DNA from: Bacillota bacterium
Lineage (GTDB): Bacteria > Bacillota > Clostridia > Christensenellales > Aristaeellaceae
Reading direction: 5' to 3'
Assembly: GCA_023415715.1 (NCBI GenBank)
Contig: JAEZJP010000095.1
Location: 1 to 7,621 of the forward strand
DNA: 7,621 bases
The translations under genes and the position numbers were made by a program. Each line of letters opens with the position of its first letter. The stretch's first letter is position 1. This document shows positions 1 through 4,959 of the stretch, one piece after another. A model generated the notes under the pieces. It ran no database searches, had not been told where the DNA came from, and was given only the letters and a program-made list of their open reading frames with translations.

Positions 1-83
1 TCCTGATTGAGTTTTTCGACAAAGATCACATCGCCTTGGGATACACGGTATTGCTTGCCACCTGTCGCAATGATTGCATACAT
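1..83 (-). CDS. rplU: 50S ribosomal protein L21, N-terminal fragment (runs off the window)
   Basis: Structural protein of the large ribosomal subunit that binds 23S rRNA. The 27 visible codons begin MYAIIATGGKQYRVSQGD and continue VIFVEKLNQ, which is the characteristic L21 N-terminus (the GGKQYRV and GD-VIFVEKL blocks). The start is the ATG read from 83 to 81. It is preceded by AGGAGGTG (91-98) at 7 bp, a near-ideal Shine-Dalgarno site. The gene continues left of base 1, so about three quarters of the usual roughly 100-residue protein is outside the window. In Bacillota it is normally followed by the prp protease gene and rpmA (L27); that part cannot be seen here. It has its own promoter and a structured leader. 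Confidence 0.96.
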   Translation of the reverse strand, partial: MYAIIATGGKQYRVSQGDVIFVEKLNQ

Positions 84-168
84 GGTGCAGCACCTCCTAC
101 GTTTACTCGCCGGGCATTGAGGTTGCGTTAAAGACGCATTTGGACAGACCTCTCCCGAGCGGCTTGCC
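84..168 (-). promoter_or_regulatory. Structured 5' leader of rplU (candidate L21 leader)
   Basis: The roughly 85-nt untranslated leader can fold into a three-level nested hairpin. Inner stem: TGCGT (124-128) with ACGCA (134-138), loop 129-133. Middle stem: GAGGT (119-123) with ACCTC (148-152), with a bulge at 139-147. Outer stem: CTCG (106-109) with CGAG (156-159), plus GG/CC pairs. Inner and middle stems are perfectly complementary. An L21 leader element upstream of rplU is known in low-GC Gram-positives and is thought to give autogenous control. Assignment to that family rests on position and foldability, not on a covariance model. Confidence 0.5.
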
Positions 169-173
169 CGTAT

Positions 174-202
174 ACGATAGCATAGTTGTAAACAGTTGTC
201 AA
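174..202 (-). promoter_or_regulatory. Sigma-A-type promoter of rplU
   Basis: Read on the minus strand: a consensus -35 box TTGACA (197-202), a 17-bp spacer, and -10 box TATCGT (174-179) preceded by TGC, giving an extended -10. Transcription should start near 167, about 84 nt before the rplU start codon. This is the best match to consensus in the window, as expected for a ribosomal protein gene. Confidence 0.8.
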
Positions 203-251
203 GCAGAATCTCCCCTTGCCAAGGCTAGAAAGCAGGTGAATACGCATTATT

Positions 252-405
252 CTAATGGAAAATATTAACGCGTCCAAAGCGGCGAGCTATTTTTGATGCG
301 GGACAAGGAGCCGGAGCGAGGCGTAGCAGCGCTACGTTAAGCGGAGAGCGACGCTGTCCCGCGCGAAAAGAGCCGCCGCAACGACGCATTAATGTTTGGA
401 ATTAG
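252..405. repeat. 154-bp imperfect palindromic element (MITE-like or structured RNA)
   Basis: Two arms of about 50 bp are imperfect inverted repeats. The outermost 23 bases match at 17 positions: they begin CTAAT at 252, end GCGTC on the left, and have their mirror ending at 405. Inside that lie GCGGCGAGC-type and AGCCGCCGC-type segments. Next is a perfect 8-bp stem GCGGGACA (298-305) with TGTCCCGC (355-362). In the loop is a perfect hairpin CGTAGC (322-327) with GCTACG (331-336). No T-tract follows on either strand, so it is not a canonical terminator. It ends 2 bp from the stop codon of the neighbouring gene. The design resembles a non-coding mobile or repetitive intergenic element; copy number elsewhere is unknown. 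Confidence 0.6.
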
Positions 406-407
406 TA

Positions 408-728
408 TTAATCTGAAACGTCCATCCGCCATTTGCCTTGCAGGGAGGATGGCATCATCACCCTGATGCGGCAGGCTGTTTTTTTTGCATTTATCCCTCT
501 GCCGTAGGACACGTTCAATTCCCACCGGCCGCCTCTGGGCATGATGGTGAGGCTTACAGCTTCCGGGGAAGAAGGAAACAGTTCCGTAAGCTTCCCTTGT
601 GCCTCCCTGAGCATGTGCAATCGTTTTGCGCTGTCCTTCTCCGTCAGTTTTGCCTCATTTATTTGAAACCATGCCCAGAAAGCAGCAATCTGTTCATCGG
701 TGCATTCCTTAAGCTTAAAAATACTCAT
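408..728 (-). CDS. Small uncharacterised protein, probably 3'-truncated
   Basis: A 106-residue soluble protein with no signal peptide or membrane helix. It has an N-terminal FWAWFQINEAKL segment (residues 17-28), a helical middle, then GGRWELNVSYG (66-76), and it ends in LQGKWRMDVSD. The aromatic FWxWF start followed by an amphipathic helix and a W-E-L strand recalls a family of uncharacterised bacterial proteins that I remember as clearly longer. If that is right, the C-terminal part is missing. The stop codon (408-410) lies directly beside the palindromic element at 252-405, so insertion or deletion there could have removed the 3' end. The start is ATG at 728, with AAGGAG (737-742) 8 bp upstream and its own promoter further upstream. 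Function unknown. It could also be a complete short protein. Confidence 0.7.
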   Translation of the reverse strand: MSIFKLKECTDEQIAAFWAWFQINEAKLTEKDSAKRLHMLREAQGKLTELFPSSPEAVSLTIMPRGGRWELNVSYGRGINAKKTACRIRVMMPSSLQGKWRMDVSD

Positions 729-794
729 GATACCGTCTCCTTATATCAAAAGCGCGTTCAAGTATTTACTTGTTACGATTCAATTTTATGCCAT

Positions 795-803
795 AGTATA
801 CCA
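795..803 (-). promoter_or_regulatory. Extended -10 promoter of the 408-728 gene
   Basis: Read on the minus strand, TGG followed by TATACT (795-800) forms an extended -10 element with 5 of 6 matches to consensus. There is no convincing -35 at 16-18 bp, which extended -10 promoters tolerate. The start would fall near 788, giving a leader of about 60 nt before the AAGGAG ribosome binding site of this gene. Confidence 0.5.
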
Positions 804-924
804 CAAAAGTTAGGCTTTGGGCTATTTGATTTCATGGCTCTTTCATATATAAAAACAGCAGGCGGCAGTATAATTTCCATAGTAGACAGTCCACTTGCCT
901 GTTTTGCCAAGGATACCAAGCTTC

Positions 925-1159
925 AGCGGGCGATTGATAATCGCCCCTACGACGCTTTATGTTTGTTGGCTTCTCTGCCGGGGCGCATGCTTGCCGGAAG
1001 AAAAGTCAATAAACTCTTTACAGCCGTAGGGGCTCCAAAACACCGCCCCTGCCTGTGGCAGAATAGGGCGGTGTGGAGGAGGCTGGCGAAACAAGCGATG
1101 CAAGCGGCAGCGCAGCAGCGCGCCGATTGGGCCAGATGGGAACTTATCAATCGCCCGCT
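925..1159. repeat. 235-bp element with 16-bp perfect terminal inverted repeats
   Basis: AGCGGGCGATTGATAA (925-940) is repeated exactly inverted at 1144-1159. Within it are further inverted pairs: GGGCGATT/AATCGCCC (928-935 with 939-946), GCCCCTACG (943-951) with CGTAGGGGC (1025-1033), and ACACCGCCC (1040-1048) with GGGCGGTGT (1066-1074), the last enclosing TGCC/GGCA. No credible gene is present: open frames across it are low-complexity and lack ribosome binding sites. The architecture is that of a non-autonomous mobile element or dispersed intergenic repeat. Motifs of the GGGGCGATTATCAATCGCC type recur in Clostridia from memory. No clear target-site duplication is visible. The rest of the 729-1193 gap holds only the promoter near 795. 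Confidence 0.6.
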
Positions 1160-1193
1160 TGTATCGCAATATTCAATATGCAGGAGCAATCCG

Positions 1194-1616
1194 TCAGGAT
1201 GCCGACCGCAGCCTGACCAGCGAAATCAAGTCCGCAAGGGCGGCCTCATCCTCTACCTTGAGCATGAGCCACCGGCCACCCATCAAAGAAGGCGTGCGGT
1301 GATAAAGTGCCTGTGTTCCTTCATTCAATTTCGGAAGCACAAAAGGCATGCCTGCTTCTTCCCTTTGGCCGATGACCACAAGCGCCAGGAAATGCCCGGC
1401 CATGGGATACAGCGTGCACAATGACCTGCCGCCCTTTTTATATTTCACATTCCAGCCCTTTTGCATAGAGCACCGGCTGTATTCAAGCCTTGGCGCAACT
1501 TGAAACCCGTCTTCCAAGGCTTCCCGCGCCTCGTTCCATAAGGCGGAATCCACAAAGGAAGAAATTTCTTCAAAGGCTGGAGCATGATCCTGCCCATACC
1601 ATTCATGCCATTCCAT
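1194..1616 (-). CDS. DUF3788 family protein
   Basis: A 140-residue cytoplasmic protein of unknown function. The start MEWHEWYGQDHAP, the central block GWNVKYKKGGRSLCTLYP (54-71), the following hydrophobic strand HFLALVVIGQREE (75-87) and the C-terminal GGRWLMLKVEDEAALADL (113-130) are the pattern of DUF3788 proteins. Their overall layout suggests a small alpha/beta ligand-binding or SRPBCC/YdhG-like fold; that is inference. The ATG at 1616 lies 14 bp inside the upstream HEAT-like gene, with only a weak AAAGGG ahead of it, so translation is probably coupled. It is the last gene of the four-gene operon. The stop at 1194 is followed within 35 bp by the repeat at 925-1159. Length is normal for the family. 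Confidence 0.85.
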   Translation of the reverse strand: MEWHEWYGQDHAPAFEEISSFVDSALWNEAREALEDGFQVAPRLEYSRCSMQKGWNVKYKKGGRSLCTLYPMAGHFLALVVIGQREEAGMPFVLPKLNEGTQALYHRTPSLMGGRWLMLKVEDEAALADLISLVRLRSAS

Positions 1617-2232
1617 TTGTCTTACCCTTTCCCATCCTTTTCAGGATGGCCTCCTTTTCCTTTTTGGCAAGCAGCCCGCCATCAAGCGCACGGAAGATGT
1701 AAACTGCGGCTTCTTCCCTTGGCTCCACATCCTGGATCAGAAGCAGCGCCTGCAAAATATCCAGGAGAATCAGCTTGCGCTGGGTAGGCGGAAGCTGATC
1801 CACCGGGACCAAAGTCAATTCACCCATCACTTCCGGAATCATTTCCGGCCTTTGCTTAAGCCATTGAAGGCTTTGTATGGCCTGCCTTGCGGTGATAAAC
1901 TTCTCATCCCTGAAGCAGGCCATATACTTTTTAAGAACGGCGTTCAGTCTGTTTTCCGTATCCCAGCGGATGTTTTCCGCCAGGAGCATCACACCGATGC
2001 TTCGCTGGTAGGAGTTTTCATGGTCAAGCTTTTGGGCCAGCGTATCCCAGAAAGGGTATACGTCACTGTGAGTTATGCTCCTTTTTTGCAGCGTCAGGAA
2101 AGCGGCATAGCGGATGTCGTTGTTCTTTTCCTCCAGCAGCCCTGCCAAATACGGAATGTCGTCAGGCACAAGCGCTTCCGCCAGTGCTGCCGGGTCCTGC
2201 CGTGCGTTAAGCAATGTATCAAGCTCCATCAT
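1603..2232 (-). CDS. HEAT-like alpha-helical repeat protein
   Basis: A 209-residue soluble protein made almost entirely of predicted amphipathic helices. Helical pairs are visible around residues 17-50 (DDIPYLAGLLEEKNNDIRYA), 58-85 (YPFWDTLAQKL), 87-110 (NSYQRSIGVMLLAENIRW), 112-135 and 150-170, which is typical of HEAT/ARM-type repeats. Similar Clostridial proteins are uncharacterised and, from memory, often loosely labelled SufBD protein. I see no SufB/SufD signature. HEAT-like AlkD DNA glycosylases also use this fold, but I cannot identify their catalytic Asp/Trp set here. The ATG at 2232 overlaps the GyrI-like stop as ATGA, with GGGGAG (2238-2243) 5 bp upstream. A second in-frame ATG follows immediately. 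Its tail overlaps the DUF3788 start. Likely a scaffold or a DNA- or protein-binding partner of its operon neighbours. Confidence 0.8.
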   Translation of the reverse strand: MMELDTLLNARQDPAALAEALVPDDIPYLAGLLEEKNNDIRYAAFLTLQKRSITHSDVYPFWDTLAQKLDHENSYQRSIGVMLLAENIRWDTENRLNAVLKKYMACFRDEKFITARQAIQSLQWLKQRPEMIPEVMGELTLVPVDQLPPTQRKLILLDILQALLLIQDVEPREEAAVYIFRALDGGLLAKKEKEAILKRMGKGKTNGMA

Positions 2233-2915
2233 TTCTGCTCCCCACGCCTTATGACCGGATGGCGCAGAACCGTCTTCCTGCTTTCGGGTTTCGACTTTCT
2301 GGGATCGCTCAGGTAAATCTCATGGTGCCTACGCAGCATACCATTATCGGGACCGTTTACGAGAGGTGTGCCAATATTGCTTTCCAGGCCGCTTAGCAGC
2401 ATGAACGAATCCATTCTTGCCAGCGTTTCCGGCTCCTTATCGTAGGGACCTATGTGCATTGCCTGAACGCACAGGCCTTCCGCAAAGGATATGAGTCTGG
2501 CCTTTTCCGCATGGACACCAGGTTTCTTGCGGCGTACCTCATCCTTGGCCCAGTCAAGTACATCCTCCGTCACAAATTCAGGCTGCCGGATCAACGAGAT
2601 CCACCGGTAGCGCTCCTTGTTGTTGAAAAAGTCCATGTCCTTGTCATCCGCAAGCCACCACAATCCCTCCAGCGGCGGGACCGTGTACTCGAAATAGCCT
2701 GGTATCGCCTTGCTGCCTTTGGAGCTCATTTTTATGGTGAAGGTAAGGGCATACAGTATCTCTACCGCCGATTTGTACTCCCCGTCCTCCTGGTTGGGGT
2801 CACCCTGCCCCTCTACCTGAAGGAAGAGCATTTTAGGCACGTCAATGATGCCCGGTTCCCGGGAAGGCTGGTACAATTCCCTTTGGGAAATCTTGAAATC
2901 TACTTTTTCCGCCAT
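2229..2915 (-). CDS. GyrI-like small-molecule-binding domain protein
   Basis: A 228-residue cytoplasmic protein of the GyrI-like / SHS2-type ligand-binding family (COG4832-like). Diagnostic blocks: the start MAEKVDFK..ELYQPS, DVPKMLFLQVEGQGDPN (25-41), the PPLEGLWWLAD strand (80-90), LIRQPEFVTEDV (108-119), CVQAMHIGPYDKEPET (149-164) and HHEIYLSDPRK (197-207). Members bind amphipathic small molecules in a hydrophobic cleft. Some stand-alone members were reported to hydrolyse cyclopropane-bearing DNA-alkylating natural products, which I recall from published work. The Glu in LEGLWW and in HHEIYL are candidate functional residues. The start is ATG 2915, with GAGG 6 bp upstream and 8 bp after the zinc ribbon stop; this fits the family N-terminus better than the in-frame GTG at 2939. 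The loop at residues 173-195 looks longer than usual. Confidence 0.88.
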   Translation of the reverse strand: MAEKVDFKISQRELYQPSREPGIIDVPKMLFLQVEGQGDPNQEDGEYKSAVEILYALTFTIKMSSKGSKAIPGYFEYTVPPLEGLWWLADDKDMDFFNNKERYRWISLIRQPEFVTEDVLDWAKDEVRRKKPGVHAEKARLISFAEGLCVQAMHIGPYDKEPETLARMDSFMLLSGLESNIGTPLVNGPDNGMLRRHHEIYLSDPRKSKPESRKTVLRHPVIRRGEQK

Positions 2916-2923
2916 GGTCTGCC

Positions 2924-3184
2924 TCACGCTTTCCGCCACCGCTTAAGGGTGGGAAAGAACTCCCTCATCCCCTTGCGGGCCGCCTCCGCATCGGGATAGA
3001 CGCTGCCCAAAACAAACGGAACGCAGGTTTCAATCACTTCATCCATGGTTTGGTCCTGTGTAAAGTGGCCGTCTGTAAAACAGTAGCAGCAGTAGTCCTT
3101 GTTTTTGCTTCCGTCCTCATTCGTTCCGTAATGGGCTTCCTCCGTCATGGGCATGGCACAGCTTTGGCAAATCGTTTGTTCCAT
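2924..3184 (-). CDS. Putative zinc ribbon domain protein
   Basis: An 86-residue protein with CxxC (Cys6, Cys9) and a second cysteine group YCCYC (Cys32, Cys33, Cys35), together making a four-cysteine zinc site. The spacer MPMTEEAHYGTNEDGSKNKD is the hallmark of the putative zinc ribbon family (CGMPM....GTN.DGS...DYC.YC). The C-terminal half (46-86, MDEVIETCVPF and an ending in FPTLKRWRK) is also typical of the full-length family. No enzymatic activity is known. It may bind nucleic acid or act as an adaptor or zinc-sensing protein. The start ATG 3184 has AAGGAGG (3194-3200) 9 bp upstream, the strongest ribosome binding site of the operon, and it is the first gene after the promoter at 3216-3224. 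Confidence 0.9.
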   Translation of the reverse strand: MEQTICQSCAMPMTEEAHYGTNEDGSKNKDYCCYCFTDGHFTQDQTMDEVIETCVPFVLGSVYPDAEAARKGMREFFPTLKRWRKA

Positions 3185-3215
3185 GGTACAATTCCTCCTT
3201 CATTTTGTCAAAGTC

Positions 3216-3224
3216 ATTGTACCA
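3216..3224 (-). promoter_or_regulatory. Extended -10 promoter of the zinc ribbon-GyrI-HEAT-DUF3788 operon
   Basis: Read on the minus strand, TGG then TACAAT (3216-3221) is an extended -10 box matching 5 of 6 consensus bases. At the -35 distance (3238-3245) there is no TTGACA match. Instead the centre of a palindrome lies there. Start expected near 3209, about 25 nt before the start codon. A weak -35 covered by a dyad fits either repressor control or activator dependence. Confidence 0.55.
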
Positions 3225-3231
3225 TCTGAAA

Positions 3232-3251
3232 TGTGACAACTAGCTGTCATA
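3232..3251. promoter_or_regulatory. Palindromic operator candidate over the operon -35 region
   Basis: The 16-bp core TGACAACTAGCTGTCA (3234-3249) has arms TGACA and TGTCA and a CTAG centre, with a single mismatched pair. Flanking bases extend the symmetry with one further mismatch. It lies between the WYL regulator stop (3254-3256) and the operon promoter, centred 20-22 bp upstream of the -10 box. The regulator gene directly upstream is the obvious binding candidate. It is not followed by a T-tract, so it is not a terminator for the regulator gene. Confidence 0.5.
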
Positions 3252-3253
3252 TT

Positions 3254-4147
3254 TTAATAGTAGGCAGTCATTTTTTTCAGCCGGTCCCTGAGAATGCCTT
3301 GAATATGAGCAGGCGTCAGCACTTTCAAATACGGTCCGTAGGACAGCAAAAACCCGTACACCCATTCATCCTCGGGATACGAGGCTGTAACCAGGAAATG
3401 CCCGTCCTGTTTATCGATTTGAGATTCTTCAAAATCATCATACACCCGGAAAGCCTGGGAACCGTCTATCCATAGTTTCAAAACAACGAACGGCCTTAAC
3501 GGGCTTACGTCATATGACAGCGGAATCTCCGTTTGATCTGGGGCGGTAAATTTGTCACCGCTCAGATGAACATCCTTCATGCGGGTGAGCTTGAACAGGC
3601 GCACCTCCTTACGCAGATGGCAGAAAGCCTTCAGGTACCAGGCCCGGCTTTTGAACCAAAGCTGAAGCGGGTCCGCCTTCCGCTCTGTTTTCTCACCGGA
3701 GGCCCCGTAGTACGTAAAATTGAGCACTTTCTTGTTCAGTATTGCATCCTTCAATAGTGCCAGCTCGCTTTGCTTTGTCTGGCTCCAGTCTGAAAAATCA
3801 ACCGATACCCAGTCGCCGTCCCCAGCCCCGAAGAGGACACGCCACTTGGCCAGGAGGCTTTCACTCTTGGTGATTCCGACAGCCTTCAGCCCTTGCAGCG
3901 CTGCCAGGATCTCCGTTTGTTCCTCTTTGTTCAGCAGTGATTTTTGAATCACGAAGCTTTCCACCAGGGCAATTCCGCCGTTTTTCCCCTGAGAGGCATA
4001 CACCGGAATGCCAGCCCCGCTCAGAGCCTCCACATCCCGGTAGATGGTTCTTTGGGATACTCCAAAATGCCGGGCCAGTTCCGCCGCCGTGGCGGTCTTC
4101 TTATCCAACAGAAGGATCACGATCTCAAACAGCCTGCTTACCTGCAT
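3254..4147 (-). CDS. WYL-domain transcriptional regulator (YafY/DeoR-like)
   Basis: A 297-residue DNA-binding regulator. Residues 4-57 form the N-terminal winged helix-turn-helix (ATAAELARHFGVSQRTIYRD, with the recognition helix near 31-40). Residues 130-215 are the WYL domain: ILNKKVLNFTYY, RKADPLQLWFKSRAWYLKAFC with Trp170-Tyr171-Leu172, then RLFKLTRM. Residues 219-295 are the C-terminal WCX extension. WYL domains bind ligands such as nucleic acid or small molecules and control DNA damage, phage defence or metabolism genes. The start is ATG 4147, where the family N-terminus (MQVSRLFEIV) begins. An in-frame ATG at 4279 would cross two promoters and add 44 unrelated residues. The ribosome binding site GGGTGA is weak. 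It likely controls the downstream operon through the 3234-3249 palindrome, and possibly the divergent gene. Confidence 0.93.
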   Translation of the reverse strand: MQVSRLFEIVILLLDKKTATAAELARHFGVSQRTIYRDVEALSGAGIPVYASQGKNGGIALVESFVIQKSLLNKEEQTEILAALQGLKAVGITKSESLLAKWRVLFGAGDGDWVSVDFSDWSQTKQSELALLKDAILNKKVLNFTYYGASGEKTERKADPLQLWFKSRAWYLKAFCHLRKEVRLFKLTRMKDVHLSGDKFTAPDQTEIPLSYDVSPLRPFVVLKLWIDGSQAFRVYDDFEESQIDKQDGHFLVTASYPEDEWVYGFLLSYGPYLKVLTPAHIQGILRDRLKKMTAYY

Positions 4148-4163
4148 ATAATCACCCAACTTT

Positions 4164-4192
4164 ATTATACCGCTTGCAAATTGGCAGCGCAA
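4164..4192 (-). promoter_or_regulatory. Promoter of the WYL regulator
   Basis: Read on the minus strand: a perfect -10 box TATAAT (4164-4169), a 17-bp spacer and a partial -35 TTGCGC (4187-4192). Transcription would start near 4157, leaving a leader of only about 10 nt with the weak GGGTGA site at its extreme 5' end, so expression is probably low. Its -35 lies 14 bp from the -35 of the divergent promoter. Confidence 0.6.
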
Positions 4193-4205
4193 TGGCAGGA
4201 AACGC

Positions 4206-4234
4206 TTGACAGGCAGCGACATCGGCCTTAATAT
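4206..4234 (+). promoter_or_regulatory. Divergent promoter of the 4268-4897 membrane protein gene
   Basis: A consensus -35 TTGACA (4206-4211), a 17-bp spacer and -10 TAATAT (4229-4234, 4 of 6). Start near 4241, about 27 nt ahead of the ATG at 4268. GGCAGCG occurs at 4183-4189 and again at 4212-4218, with a further GGCAG at 4194-4198, across the back-to-back promoters. These direct repeats could be a regulator site but may be chance. Confidence 0.55.
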
Positions 4235-4267
4235 GGCAAAGGAGGCTTGGGTTTTAGGGGGTTGTGC

Positions 4268-4897
4268 ATGAAGAACCATCAGTTAGGCCGGTTAGGTGCA
4301 TATACTGCGGGGCTGGCCACATTTTTGTTTGCCTTGTCTATGCTGATCCCGGATAAGGCCATTTCCGGCCCGCTTTCCTATGGCACCAGCCTGTTCATAG
4401 CTATTGGGTATCTATGCATGGCATGCGGGCTTGCCGCCGTTGCCGTTAAGGATAGTAAGGGATGCGCATATGCCTGCGCCGCCTTCGCATCAGTGTATGC
4501 CGCACTGATCTGCCTTGTATATTTTACCCAGTTGACCACAGTCTGGCAGAAGGCCGCATCTTCAGAACTGCTGGACGTGCTTACCTACAGGCCTGGAAGC
4601 TGGATGTTCAATGTGGATATGCTAGGCTATGCCATGCTCAGCCTTTCCACAGTCTTTGCGGGCCTTGCCATCACAACAAAAACAAAAGGAGAAAAGTGGC
4701 TGCGCCGCCTGCTGCTCATACACGGCGTCTTCGCAATCAGCTGCCTGCTGTTTCCCATTCTGGGTATTTTTTCGCAAGATGCGGGAGCCGCAAGCAGCGA
4801 TTTATTCGGCATAATCGTGCTGGAGTTCTGGTGCTTATACTTCCTGCCGGTGACGGTGCTTTTTGAACGGTACATGAAGAGGTTGGGGCTGGATTGA
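4268..4897 (+). CDS. Uncharacterised six-helix membrane protein
   Basis: A 209-residue integral membrane protein with about six hydrophobic segments, near residues 11-27, 41-60, 67-87, 117-136, 146-167 and 179-199. There is a short basic N-terminus and a basic loop KTKGEKWLRR (138-147), which suggests that both the N-terminus and this loop face the cytoplasm. The outside loop after helix 3 carries YFTQLTTVW (85-93), and helix 4 has LGYAMLSLSTVFAGLA. A QLT-V motif followed by a GY-MSLS helix recurs, as I remember, in a family of unknown Clostridial membrane proteins. No transport signature is recognised. The start ATG 4268 has AGGGGG (4256-4261) 6 bp upstream. The in-frame TTG at 4247 sits 1 bp from GGAGG and cannot use it. 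Divergent from the WYL regulator, 62 bp upstream of popT. Function unknown. Confidence 0.82.
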   Translation: MKNHQLGRLGAYTAGLATFLFALSMLIPDKAISGPLSYGTSLFIAIGYLCMACGLAAVAVKDSKGCAYACAAFASVYAALICLVYFTQLTTVWQKAASSELLDVLTYRPGSWMFNVDMLGYAMLSLSTVFAGLAITTKTKGEKWLRRLLLIHGVFAISCLLFPILGIFSQDAGAASSDLFGIIVLEFWCLYFLPVTVLFERYMKRLGLD

Positions 4898-4908
4898 TAA
4901 GCCGAGCT

Positions 4909-4936
4909 TAGTCATATTTTACAGGCAAAGTATAAA
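4909..4936 (+). promoter_or_regulatory. Possible promoter of the DUF368 gene
   Basis: TAGTCA (4909-4914, 4 of 6) and TATAAA (4931-4936, 5 of 6) are separated by 16 bp in the 62-bp gap after the membrane protein gene. No terminator lies in the gap, so the gene may be read both from here and from the upstream promoter at 4206-4234. Confidence 0.4.
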
Positions 4937-4959
4937 ATCAAAAACATGGAGATGAATGT

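Noticed and set aside
841..900. Possible terminator with TTTTTAT tail on the minus strand downstream of the repeat
   Set aside because: The stem between AACAGGC and GCCTGCTGTT needs bulges and a very long loop; too weak to call.
947..1189. 80- and 70-codon minus-strand frames inside the 925-1159 repeat
   Set aside because: Low-complexity translations, no ribosome binding site, and fully explained by the inverted-repeat element.
438..1424. 328-codon open frame on the plus strand
   Set aside because: It runs antisense to the 408-728 gene, the repeat element and part of DUF3788, has no ribosome binding site, and its composition is Cys/Arg/Pro-rich without domain features.
2916..2939. GTG start adding 8 residues to the GyrI-like protein
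   Set aside because: It would overlap the zinc ribbon gene and lacks a good ribosome binding site. ATG 2915 has GAGG 6 bp upstream and the family-like N-terminus.
2454..2999. 181-codon open frame on the plus strand
   Set aside because: It is the reverse shadow of the GyrI-like gene, which has clear family motifs and operon spacing.
4233..4271. 12-codon upstream frame overlapping the membrane protein start as ATGA
   Set aside because: It begins inside the -10 box, upstream of the expected transcript start, and has no ribosome binding site.
4148..4279. 44-residue N-terminal extension of the WYL regulator
   Set aside because: It would include the TATAAT promoter of the gene and the divergent promoter, and its residues do not resemble the helix-turn-helix family start.
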